Shown here: positions 1-7,693 of the stretch, piece by piece
How positions within the stretch are numbered: the stretch's first letter is position 1
How the letters are laid out: each line of letters begins with the position of its first letter
Assembly: GCA_947072805.1 (NCBI GenBank)
Contig: CAMTJK010000075.1
Location: forward strand, 1-12,737
Length of the DNA stretch: 12,737 nt
Direction of reading: 5' to 3'
DNA from: an uncultured Prevotella sp.
GTDB taxonomy: Bacteria; Bacteroidota; Bacteroidia; Bacteroidales; Bacteroidaceae
Program-made: the position numbers and the translations under genes
Notes under the pieces: generated by a model
Told to the model about the DNA's origin: nothing
The model's input: only the letters and a program-made list of their open reading frames with translations
Databases searched by the model: none

Positions 1-50
1 TGTTCAAAAATATAAGCAGTTATCATCATAACGCTAATGGCCGATTTGGG
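1..50 (+). repeat. Upstream shared element, copy 1
   Basis: Hand alignment to 4027-4076 gives 39 identical bases of 50 with no gaps. Conserved blocks are TGTTCAA, ATAAG, GTTATC, ATAACGCT and GATTTGGG. The centre forms a dyad GTTAT-N4-ATAAC (19-32) whose arms are identical in both copies while the loop differs. It begins at the window edge, so its left boundary is unknown. It could be an operator, an RNA hairpin or a remnant of a dispersed repeat. Confidence 0.6.
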
Positions 51-102
51 ATAATTTCCGAGAACACCATATTTGCTTTTCGGGTGTCCGATATGGGATA
101 AT
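41..102 (+). repeat. 15-bp direct repeat pair, 47-bp period
   Basis: CCGATTTGGGATAAT (41-55) and CCGATATGGGATAAT (88-102) differ at one base. The left copy overlaps the GATTTGGG end of the shared element. This suggests a duplicated binding site, but no function can be assigned. Confidence 0.4.
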
Positions 103-265
103 GGTCATAACTTCCATGCCTCGGGTAGCACCATGACCGCCGGAAAGAAGTAACTTTGCAACAAAAAAATGCAGGCAAAGGGCGTAACATCTCACAAAAA
201 GACATGTATGCAACACAAAAAACGCTGATTTTTAGTTAATTCTACGTTAATCTGCAATCATTTGC

Positions 266-296
266 TTTGCCGTTTTGCAATAAAGTGATAATTTTG
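266..296 (+). promoter_or_regulatory. Bacteroidota-type promoter of the GLUG-repeat gene
   Basis: TTTG at 266-269 is followed by a 19-bp spacer and TAATTTTG at 289-296, matching the Bacteroidota -33/-7 consensus (TTTG, about 19-21 bp, TAnnTTTG). Transcription would start near 302-305, leaving a leader of about 55 nt before the ATG at 360. The start itself has an A-rich context rather than a Shine-Dalgarno sequence. Confidence 0.65.
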
Positions 297-359
297 CCTG
301 CTTGATAACAGTCAATTCTACAAAGCAAAAGAATACACATCAAATATAAAACAACAATT

Positions 360-3300
360 ATGCGAAAAACTACTGCATTGACCTTGGCACTGCTGATGGC
401 AGGCTCCGTCTTCGCCGGCAGCATCTCCGACAAGGCAAAAGCTCGTTTCAAGAGCATGAACAATCCCGTACGCAGCCGCGTAGCGGTGATGACATCCAAC
501 CCGAACACAACAAAAGCATTCCAGATGAAAGAGGCCGGACTGCCGGCATCGCCTGCCTATGCCCTGAAAAACGCTACGGCAAGACTGGCTGCAAACGGTG
601 CCACGGCAAGCCTCACAACACCGGGATTCGGAATGATTTACGGACCGGACGGCGAGACATGGTTCTTCACACAGAAAAACGCGGTACAGAACTACATGTA
701 CCTCAGCTCTGAAATAGTAATCTACGACAACCACCACAACAAGGTGGGAAACATCAGCGTAAACGTGCCCGAAGGAGCCAACGTAAACCTGATAGAACCC
801 TACGGACAGGTGACGAAAAAGATGTTCGACAACAACGACAAGACACAGGAACTGGCTGTCTACGTACACTATATCACCCGACCGGGATATACCACCGACT
901 CAACCTTCATCTATTCGCTCGACGGAAACATCGTGCGCAAGTACGAAGGACAGATAGCCGACGTGGTGAGCATAAAGCAGAACGCCTGGACCACCGTGCA
1001 GCGTGCCATACTGCAGCGCAACGACGACTATAACAAGATGTATCCGGACACCATATTATTCGACATCATCAAGCCCATGGGATGGGGCGACACAGAACCC
1101 ACCATCGAACACACCTTCGCCGTAGACTACGAGAGATCCATGTACAGCGACGGACCGCTGTTCAGCATCTATCAGGCCGACGGCGAACCTTACTACGTGC
1201 TTTCATACTACAAGGATACGTACGTGACAGGATATGACCCGAAGACCTATGACCCCATTATACGCGAAAACAATCCCTATATAATAGATGTGTACAACAA
1301 GAACTACGAGCGCGTAGACTCGTTCGGCGTATACAGCGAGAAACCGGAAGACGCACTCTACAGAATGTACGCCATATCGATGTTCTCCGACAAGGACCTC
1401 TCGAAAGGAATGTTCACTGACGACGGCAAGATGAGCTACATCATCACCACATACGACTATCTTACCGCCAGCGACGACTACCGCTACAGCTTCGACGTGT
1501 ACGACGGCAACGGCAACAAGCTGAAGAATATCTGCGACAACGTGGTGAAGACGTACTTCCAACTTGCAGACATAAAGGGACACGAACAGCAGTGGGGATT
1601 CCTGCAGACAATAGGCACAACAGAGCAGATACAGACCGTAGACCTGCCAAGCTGCACCAAGGCTACGACCATTCCTGCCGTAATAGACGGCAAGAACATC
1701 ACCGCAACAATGGACCGCTACGCTGACGGCGACACATACAAGTATGTAATAAAGCTGACATACGCCACAAGCGACGAGAACGGCAACGTGCTGGCACCGG
1801 TAATGTGGTTCAACAAAGACCTAACGATAGACCGCTACGTAACATTCAACCTGGGACCGAACGGCGAAAACTTCTCGCCGCTGTTTACATACGAAAGTCT
1901 CGACCCGTATCTCTTCGATACCGACAACGAGCATGAATATATTTATCTCGCCAAACAGAGAAGAGAAAACAGCACCGTCATAGACAACGTGATGGTAATA
2001 GCAAACGAGGACGGCTCGATAATACGCGAATTCAGAGGCGACGACATCAATGCCATATACACCGGCGGCATACTGAACTACGGCTCGGCAAACCCCGAAC
2101 TGTACTGCGCCACAAAGACAAGCAGCGGAGATGTGAGCTACAACATCAACTTCTTCTCGCTGCCGTTCAAGAAGTTTGCTGAAGGAGGCGACGGAACAGA
2201 ACAAGACCCGTATCTGGTAAGCACGCTCGGCGACCTGATGCTCATGAAGACCTATCCGGAGGCATGCTTCAAGCTCACCGCCGACATAGACATGGGCAGC
2301 CACAGCAACACATGGAGCCCCATAGCATCGTTCAGCGGACAGCTTGACGGCAACGGACACACACTGAAAAACCTCATCATCGACACAAACAACACCAATG
2401 CCGGACTGTTCGGCTCGCTCGAGAGCGGCTCAAAGGTGAGAAATCTCGTCATCACCAACCCGACGGTAAAGGTGAACAGCGGCAACTCATTCGTGGGTGT
2501 ACTGGCTGGAACGGCAATGACCGACTCTATCGACAACGTACACATATGCAACGCCGAGATAAGCGGAACGACAACAGCCACCGTGGGAGGATTCATAGGA
2601 CAGACATCAAGCTTCAGCGAGATAAAAGGCTCGTCGTTTGACGGCGTGATCGACGTGCCGGCAGCTACCAACGTGGGAGGCATAACAGGCGACATACGCA
2701 CATCGTCGTCCATCATGGCATGTACAGTAAACGGCAAACTTACGGCAGACAACACACTGGGAGGCATAGCCGGAATCACCGTGACGGGAGCAAGCATGGA
2801 CGACTGCCACGCCAACGTAACACTGAAAGCCAACAACACCGTGGGAGGCATCATAGGAAGCAACCAGGCACGCGCAACCGTGAGCAGATGTATAGTGGAA
2901 GGCACCATCGAGGCACAGAAAGCAAAGTGGGCAGGACTATCGGCTGGTGGCATAGTGGGCTACATGGCTGCCGACTGGACACGCTCTACCGACATCATAG
3001 TAAGCAAATGCGCATCGACTGCCAACATCATCATACCTGACGGAACAACAGACGAAACGGTTCACCGCATAGTAGGATGGACAATAGCTAACGAAAGCTA
3101 CGAACCGGGCGAAACCGTAGAGAAAGAAATAGGTCTTAGCCAAAACTATGGCTCGGGCACCATAGGCGGCAAAGAAGTGAACGAAGACGATAACACAAAA
3201 CCGGACGGCATGGATAAGAACAAAGAAGACCTTAACACCACGTTCTTTACCGGCCTCGGCTATCAGTTCGGAAGCAATGTGGAAAAACCATGGAAGGGCA

Positions 3301-3827
3301 CAAACGGAGTGCCGGTACTGTGGTTTGAAAATACAGCCCTCGCACTGACATTCAACCCCGCATCGCTCACCATCACCGAAGGCAACACCGCCGACATTAC
3401 CGTAACGATATACGGAACAGACGCAAGCGAGATAAGCCTCAGCTCGTCCGACACAGAGGTGGCTGCACTCGAAATAACCGACGAGACGGAGAATAGCGTG
3501 ACCGTACGCATAGAATGCAAGAAGGCTGGCACCGCCGTCATCACAGCTACAGCCGGAAACGTAAGCGCAACATGTACGGTAAATGCCGTAGCATCCGGCA
3601 TCGCGGCAGCAAAGACCGACGCCGACAAACTCAGCATACGCTTCGACGGCTCGCAGATAACGGCTGAAGGCGCATCTGAAATTGCTCTCTACAACGCCGG
3701 CGGACAGCTCGTAAGACGCAGCAACGGCGCAACAATAGCCACAAGCGGCCTCGGAAAGGGTCTCTTCATCGTGAAAGCGACAACTGCCAACGGCAACACG
3801 GTGACCGAAAAGGCTATCGTAAGATAA
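360..3827 (+). CDS. Secreted GLUG-repeat surface protein with Ig-like domain and T9SS sorting tail
   Basis: An 1155-residue exported protein. Residues 1-19 form a signal peptide (basic MRK, hydrophobic core, cleavage likely after SVFA). Residues about 20-600 are Asp/Tyr/Asn-rich with recurring beta-strand-like stretches; I do not recognise a family. Residues about 606-930 carry GLUG-type beta-helix repeats: an opening GDGTEQDPYLVST and LDGNGHTLKNL, AGLFG near 681, then VGGFIG, VGGITG, LGGIAG, VGGIIG and AGGIVG near 742, 772, 799, 826 and 861. Residues about 994-1078 resemble a bacterial Ig-like (Big_2-type) domain. Residues about 1080-1155 look like a T9SS type A C-terminal domain (ALYNAGGQLVRR, then GLGKGLFIVKA, then TEKAIVR). 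This predicts export across the inner membrane by Sec, then outer-membrane passage and surface attachment by T9SS. Adhesin or glycan-binding roles are possible but unproven. It has its own promoter and terminator. Confidence 0.85.
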   Translation: MRKTTALTLALLMAGSVFAGSISDKAKARFKSMNNPVRSRVAVMTSNPNTTKAFQMKEAGLPASPAYALKNATARLAANGATASLTTPGFGMIYGPDGETWFFTQKNAVQNYMYLSSEIVIYDNHHNKVGNISVNVPEGANVNLIEPYGQVTKKMFDNNDKTQELAVYVHYITRPGYTTDSTFIYSLDGNIVRKYEGQIADVVSIKQNAWTTVQRAILQRNDDYNKMYPDTILFDIIKPMGWGDTEPTIEHTFAVDYERSMYSDGPLFSIYQADGEPYYVLSYYKDTYVTGYDPKTYDPIIRENNPYIIDVYNKNYERVDSFGVYSEKPEDALYRMYAISMFSDKDLSKGMFTDDGKMSYIITTYDYLTASDDYRYSFDVYDGNGNKLKNICDNVVKTYFQLADIKGHEQQWGFLQTIGTTEQIQTVDLPSCTKATTIPAVIDGKNITATMDRYADGDTYKYVIKLTYATSDENGNVLAPVMWFNKDLTIDRYVTFNLGPNGENFSPLFTYESLDPYLFDTDNEHEYIYLAKQRRENSTVIDNVMVIANEDGSIIREFRGDDINAIYTGGILNYGSANPELYCATKTSSGDVSYNINFFSLPFKKFAEGGDGTEQDPYLVSTLGDLMLMKTYPEACFKLTADIDMGSHSNTWSPIASFSGQLDGNGHTLKNLIIDTNNTNAGLFGSLESGSKVRNLVITNPTVKVNSGNSFVGVLAGTAMTDSIDNVHICNAEISGTTTATVGGFIGQTSSFSEIKGSSFDGVIDVPAATNVGGITGDIRTSSSIMACTVNGKLTADNTLGGIAGITVTGASMDDCHANVTLKANNTVGGIIGSNQARATVSRCIVEGTIEAQKAKWAGLSAGGIVGYMAADWTRSTDIIVSKCASTANIIIPDGTTDETVHRIVGWTIANESYEPGETVEKEIGLSQNYGSGTIGGKEVNEDDNTKPDGMDKNKEDLNTTFFTGLGYQFGSNVEKPWKGTNGVPVLWFENTALALTFNPASLTITEGNTADITVTIYGTDASEISLSSSDTEVAALEITDETENSVTVRIECKKAGTAVITATAGNVSATCTVNAVASGIAAAKTDADKLSIRFDGSQITAEGASEIALYNAGGQLVRRSNGATIATSGLGKGLFIVKATTANGNTVTEKAIVR

Positions 3828-3867
3828 TTCTCCGCAGAAAGAATATAACAGAACATAAACAGAAAAG

Positions 3868-3918
3868 AAGTCCCGCCCACCGTTTTTCCAAAGAGGAAGA
3901 GGTCGGGCGGGACTTTTT
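3868..3918 (+). terminator. Rho-independent terminator after the GLUG-repeat gene
   Basis: Arms AAGTCCCGCCC (3868-3878) and GGGCGGGACTT (3905-3915) pair perfectly over 11 bp. ACC/GGT (3879-3881 with 3901-3903) can extend the stem across one bulged C. The right arm runs into TTTTT at 3914-3918. It lies about 40 bp past the stop codon and should uncouple the two surface-protein genes. Confidence 0.9.
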
Positions 3919-4026
3919 AATTCAAATCGTTCATCAGACAGTTATATGCACACAAACTATCTTTTTGTCATACGTCTCTACGCTTATCATCGGTATCACA
4001 TTGCGCCCTCTGAACGTAAAGGCATC

Positions 4027-4076
4027 TGTTCAAGAACATAAGTTGTTATCGTAATAACGCTGATAAATGATTTGGG
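4027..4076 (+). repeat. Upstream shared element, copy 2
   Basis: It matches 1-50 at 39 of 50 positions and contains GTTAT-N4-ATAAC (4045-4058) and GATTTGGG (4069-4076). It ends only 17 bp before the metalloprotease ATG, so here it would lie in the 5' leader or directly over the start region, unlike copy 1, which is about 310 bp upstream of its gene. I could not find a good TTTG/TAnnTTTG promoter between 3919 and 4093. Confidence 0.6.
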
Positions 4077-4093
4077 CTTAAACATTATCACTC

Positions 4094-6724
4094 ATGCACA
4101 GAAAATTACTATCTATGACACGGTGCGGAATAATGGCGGCAGGCTTGTCGCTGCTCACCGCACAGACGGTGTACGCCATACCGGCTGACCCGCGACCGAA
4201 AAAGGTACAGATGACCGACGGCACATGGATAACGGTGACCACTGTGGGCGACGAATATGGCTCGGTGACACTGACCGGCGACGGCAAAGAGGTGACACCC
4301 GACCCCGTAACGGGGCTCTTCAGCTACGTGGACGGCAATGCGACGGCAGAAAACGGCACAACAGCACAACGCCTGCGCAGAATGCGGAACGCAAACAAGT
4401 CGGTACGGCACACGAGCGCACGCAAAATGCCCACCACAGGAGTGCAACGCTCGCTGGTGCTGCTCATAGAGTTCAGCGACTGCCGCTTCACGTCGGTAGA
4501 TGACCCATACGACTTCTACAGCCGCATGCTCAACGAAGAGGGCTTCAGTCACTCCAACGGCGCCAACGGCAGCGCTCGCGACTTCTTCATAAGCTCGTCG
4601 GCAGGGCTCTTCCAACCCGAATTTGTGGTGGCAGGACCTGTCACGCTGCCACAGACGGCTGCCTACTACGGCTCCGACACACCGACACGCGACGCAAAGG
4701 TGGGCGAAGCACTGCGCGATGCCTGTCTTGCCATCGATGAGGAAGTGGACTTCTCGCAATTCGACACCGACGGCGACGGCATAGTGGACAACATCTACTA
4801 CTTCTACGCCGGCTACGGTCAGGCCGACAATCCCGCCGCCGTAAGTACCATCTGGCCTCACTCGTCGAGCCTTACGGCAATGGGCATCTACGTAAAATGC
4901 GACGGTGTCACAATAGACAGCTACGCATGCAATAACGAGCTGGTGTTCGGCAGTTCAGACGTGCCCGTGCCCGCAGGCATCGGTACCTTCGTACACGAGT
5001 TCGGGCACGTACTCGGTCTGATGGACCACTACGACGTCTACGACTCCAGGACATACACCGTGGGACCGTGGGACACCATGTCTACAGGCTCATATAACAA
5101 CAACAGCCACACGCCGCCGCTCTACTCTGCCTTCGAGAGGGCTGAACTGGGCTGGCTCTCGTACGTTGATCTGGCACAGAATACCGATACGGTGACGCTG
5201 CTCGCCGACCTGAAAGAGGGAAACAAGGCTCTGCGCGTGGCTGTAGAGGGCAACGCTGACGAATTTTTCGTGATAGAAAACAGACAGCAGAGCGGCTGGG
5301 ATGCCTATCTGCCCGGTCACGGCATGCTCGTCTGGCACATAGACCGCGACGAACAGGCCTGGAAAGATAACACCGTAAACATAGATATGAGCCATCAGAG
5401 GGTTGATATAGTGGCTGCCGACGGCAGGCGCACCGAGACCACACGCGACGGCGACCCATTCCCCGGTACGGCGAACGTAGACAAAGCCGTGCTGAACGCA
5501 TGGGACGGCACGGTGGCATTCGACTTCGACGCGATTGCAGAGCAAGACGCCACTATAAAGTTCATACGGAGCGGAGCTGACTGCCATCTGGCGCAGCCTG
5601 TAAGCATAAACATAAAGGAAACCGCCGACAGCTGCATTTCGTTCTCATGGGCCGAAGTGCCTGAAGCTGCATATTATCTCGTTACCGTACGCGAAAACGC
5701 GTCAGAAGGCACGAAAACGCCCGTAGAGGGCTTCAACGCACAACGCTACGACGCCGTGACCACCGTCAAGGCTGAAGGACTGATGCCTCTCACCGACTAC
5801 GAGATAGCCGTGACGGCTGCCATAGGAAGCTACCGTTCGGCCGAAACGACAGCACAAGCAACCACCGCCGATACACCATTCGAGAAGCTGCGACCTGCCG
5901 AAACGGCAGCTGCTGAAATAACCTCCGACGCATTTACAGGCACGTGGAAGTCTGTAAGCGGCGCCGACAACTACGCCGTGACGCTGTCGGAACACGTTAC
6001 AAGCGAGCCCAAACCGCTGGGTTACGACTTCGCAACGAAGGATGAGGGCATGCCGCAAACATGGAATACCACAAGCACCACATACTATTCCGTAAACGGA
6101 TATTACGGAGAGGCTGCGCCGTCACTGCGCTTTTCTGCCGACGGCGACGTGCTGGAGGTGGGCTACAACGACTGCCTGGTGACGCGGATAGAATTCTGGC
6201 TACGCTCGAAAAACGGCGACGGGGTGATACACATAGACGAGATGAACGACGAAGGCACATGGACCGAAACGGCATCGTTCACGCCTTCTGCCGACGGAGA
6301 GCGTGTCGGCTTTGACACAAACAATGCGCAAAAGGTGAGGATAAGGTACGAACGTGAGAGCGGTTTTGTGGTAATAGACGACGTGACAGCCTGCTGCCGC
6401 ATGCCCGAACTGCGTGTTGTGGATGGCTACAACGGCAGGACGGTGGGCAATGTGCTCTCGTTCCGCTTCACGGGGCTGTCGCCCGAAACAACCTACAGCT
6501 TCGGCGTGAGAGCCCTTTCGGGCGAGAAAGTCTCGGCAGAATCGCTGCTCTTCAGCGTCACCACATCGGGAGGCTCCGACGGTATAGCAACGCCCATAAC
6601 CGGCAACGACGACAACCCGGCGGCCTACGACCTGTACGGCAGACGGATAAGGGAGAATTCGGGACATACACCAGCCGTCATCATAAAGGCAGGAAAGAAG
6701 ATTCTGAAACAGCCCAGACCGTAA
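4094..6724 (+). CDS. Secreted M6-family metalloprotease with Fn3 modules and T9SS tail
   Basis: An 876-residue zinc endopeptidase related to immune inhibitor A. A signal peptide covers residues 1-28 (cleavage likely after TVYA). Residues about 29-110 form a propeptide of the M6 type (IPADPRPKK, GDEYGSVTLTGDGKEV). The catalytic domain starts near 113. It contains an EF-hand-like loop DTDGDGIVD (224-232), the zinc motif HEFGH (301-305, with E302 as catalytic base), GLMDHYD just after, and DTMSTGS with M329 as a Met-turn-like residue. One Fn3 domain spans about 500-592. A second appears split: first half about 600-643, then a jelly-roll-like insert at about 649-767 ending IDDVTACC, then the second half about 772-825. 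The tail (828-876) has YDLYGRRI and VIIKAGKKILK, a short T9SS-type sorting signal common in Prevotella-like proteins. The start at 4094 gives the best signal peptide; M8 (4115) is an alternative. The natural substrate is unknown. Confidence 0.9.
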   Translation: MHRKLLSMTRCGIMAAGLSLLTAQTVYAIPADPRPKKVQMTDGTWITVTTVGDEYGSVTLTGDGKEVTPDPVTGLFSYVDGNATAENGTTAQRLRRMRNANKSVRHTSARKMPTTGVQRSLVLLIEFSDCRFTSVDDPYDFYSRMLNEEGFSHSNGANGSARDFFISSSAGLFQPEFVVAGPVTLPQTAAYYGSDTPTRDAKVGEALRDACLAIDEEVDFSQFDTDGDGIVDNIYYFYAGYGQADNPAAVSTIWPHSSSLTAMGIYVKCDGVTIDSYACNNELVFGSSDVPVPAGIGTFVHEFGHVLGLMDHYDVYDSRTYTVGPWDTMSTGSYNNNSHTPPLYSAFERAELGWLSYVDLAQNTDTVTLLADLKEGNKALRVAVEGNADEFFVIENRQQSGWDAYLPGHGMLVWHIDRDEQAWKDNTVNIDMSHQRVDIVAADGRRTETTRDGDPFPGTANVDKAVLNAWDGTVAFDFDAIAEQDATIKFIRSGADCHLAQPVSINIKETADSCISFSWAEVPEAAYYLVTVRENASEGTKTPVEGFNAQRYDAVTTVKAEGLMPLTDYEIAVTAAIGSYRSAETTAQATTADTPFEKLRPAETAAAEITSDAFTGTWKSVSGADNYAVTLSEHVTSEPKPLGYDFATKDEGMPQTWNTTSTTYYSVNGYYGEAAPSLRFSADGDVLEVGYNDCLVTRIEFWLRSKNGDGVIHIDEMNDEGTWTETASFTPSADGERVGFDTNNAQKVRIRYERESGFVVIDDVTACCRMPELRVVDGYNGRTVGNVLSFRFTGLSPETTYSFGVRALSGEKVSAESLLFSVTTSGGSDGIATPITGNDDNPAAYDLYGRRIRENSGHTPAVIIKAGKKILKQPRP

Positions 6725-6786
6725 GGCGTCCGGACGAAACACAACCTGTACGGCAGGAAACAATGAATAAAGAAGGAGGAAGAACG

Positions 6787-6814
6787 AAAAGAACGTTATA
6801 AAAAGAACGTTATA
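6787..6814 (+). repeat. Tandem 14-bp repeat
   Basis: AAAAGAACGTTATA occurs twice back to back (6787-6800 and 6801-6814), each with the palindrome AACGTT, in the A-rich spacer between the convergent metalloprotease and LicD genes. It is probably a local slippage duplication; no role is evident. Confidence 0.6.
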
Positions 6815-6830
6815 AAGAGTCAGAAAGTAA

Positions 6831-6871
6831 AGAACGGCATTGCAGTTACTGTGCAATGCCGTTCTCTTTTT
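6831..6871. terminator. Hairpin terminator shared by convergent genes
   Basis: AGAACGGCATTGCA (6831-6844) and TGCAATGCCGTTCT (6852-6865) form a perfect 14-bp stem around a 7-nt loop. On the plus strand, C and TTTTT (6867-6871) follow, giving a good terminator for the metalloprotease. On the minus strand the downstream run is only moderately T-rich, so termination of the licD operon there is plausible but weaker. The licD stop codon (6846-6848) sits in the loop, and one arm encodes licD's last residues. Confidence 0.85.
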
Positions 6872-7673
6872 GGCTGTTCCTGTACGGACAGTCGAGGTCT
6901 ACGTAGTGGAACTTGTGCTGATGGCGGTCACTATCCTTCGGTATCGTCATATAGTCGCCGTATTTCGTAGACAGATACTCGTCATATCTCTCCACGCCCA
7001 TGAGCCTGTGCCCCTCGAAGTCGTAGCAAGCAGGCTTTCCCAGCACCCTTTTGTCTATGATGCCACGCATTCCGTCGTCATAATCGGCAACCATTGCACA
7101 GTCGTCGTAGTGATATCGGTGCAGCAGCCGCGCTATTGTCTGCTGCACTCCCTTGCGCGAGAAGAGTCGCCGGCACAGCAGCGGAATCCAACTGCTCATG
7201 CCGTGACCGTGCTTGTAAGGGTCGCGATATATGAAATAAAGTATCTTCTTGTAAAATTCGTATCCGGCAAACTGCAGTCGGCGCGCCACGGCACCCTCGG
7301 GCACTCCGTCGAGCGGAAACACATCTATGTATATGCCGCCGAGAAAGCGCAGGTGCATACGCTCTATGATGGTTGTCGATGCGTCCTGTACCTTTCCGAA
7401 GGGCAGCGGATAGTCGTCGTCGAGCTCTCCGCACACCAGTTCGAAGGGTTCGGGCAGCCATTCGGGATGCGCCACCAGCCTGTCATAGTCGCCGCGCGGC
7501 ATGGCAATGTCGGCATCGTCGTCCCACGGTATGAAGCCCTTGTGCCTTACGGCTCCGAGCATGGTGCCAGCCCACAGATAGTAGGTGAGCCCGTGGCTCC
7601 TGCATACGCCGTCAATGGCGTCGAGCACTCCGAGTATTCGCTCCTGCAGAGCTTTGAGGTCGTATTGTAGCAT
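6846..7673 (-). CDS. licD: LicD-family phosphotransferase
   Basis: A 275-residue cytoplasmic protein of the LicD family, which transfers phosphocholine or similar phospho-alcohol groups from a CDP-linked donor onto sugars of surface polymers. Family signatures are clear: YYLWAGTMLGAVRHKGFIPW followed by the acidic metal-site cluster DDDADIAMPRGDY (51-63), GGIYIDVFPLDGVP (112-125), and a C-terminal YGDYMTIP (238-245) with a His-rich DRHQHKFH stretch. Length is normal for the family and no key motif is missing. It is the last gene of a three-gene operon, 20 bp after the LicC-like gene. Its stop lies in the loop of the shared terminator. The donor group is not known: phosphocholine, phosphoethanolamine and aminoethylphosphonate are all possible. 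No choline kinase or choline transporter gene lies in the window. Confidence 0.9.
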   Translation of the reverse strand: MLQYDLKALQERILGVLDAIDGVCRSHGLTYYLWAGTMLGAVRHKGFIPWDDDADIAMPRGDYDRLVAHPEWLPEPFELVCGELDDDYPLPFGKVQDASTTIIERMHLRFLGGIYIDVFPLDGVPEGAVARRLQFAGYEFYKKILYFIYRDPYKHGHGMSSWIPLLCRRLFSRKGVQQTIARLLHRYHYDDCAMVADYDDGMRGIIDKRVLGKPACYDFEGHRLMGVERYDEYLSTKYGDYMTIPKDSDRHQHKFHYVDLDCPYRNSQKENGIAQ

Positions 7674-7693
7674 GTGTTATGATGAATTGTTTT

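Larger units (their letters stand above)
1..359. other. Gene-free leader upstream of the GLUG-repeat protein
   Basis: I see no convincing gene in these 359 bases; a 60-codon open frame on the minus strand (34-216) has no recognisable features. The stretch holds one copy of a 50-bp element (1-50) also found before the second gene, a 15-bp near-perfect direct repeat (CCGATTTGGGATAAT at 41-55 and CCGATATGGGATAAT at 88-102), an isolated -7-like TAACTTTG at 151-158 without a good -33 partner, and a complete Bacteroidota-type promoter at 266-296. Confidence 0.6.

Noticed and set aside
151..158. TAACTTTG as the main promoter of the first gene
   Set aside because: No TTTG lies at the proper distance upstream, whereas TTTG-N19-TAATTTTG at 266-296 fits fully; it could still be a secondary start.
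34..216. A 60-codon minus-strand open frame near the left edge
   Set aside because: Cys/His/Leu-rich without motif or homology I can recognise, and it overlaps the repeated regulatory-looking sequences.
1..4076. Insertion sequence or transposon ends as the source of the 50-bp repeat
   Set aside because: No transposase gene, no terminal inverted repeats and no target-site duplication are visible; the copies are in the same orientation, each upstream of a gene.
6840..7670. A 276-codon open frame on the plus strand
   Set aside because: It is the exact antisense of licD, whose protein has full family motifs. The antisense product has no recognisable domain and is rich in Val/His/Arg as expected from complementary GC-rich codons.
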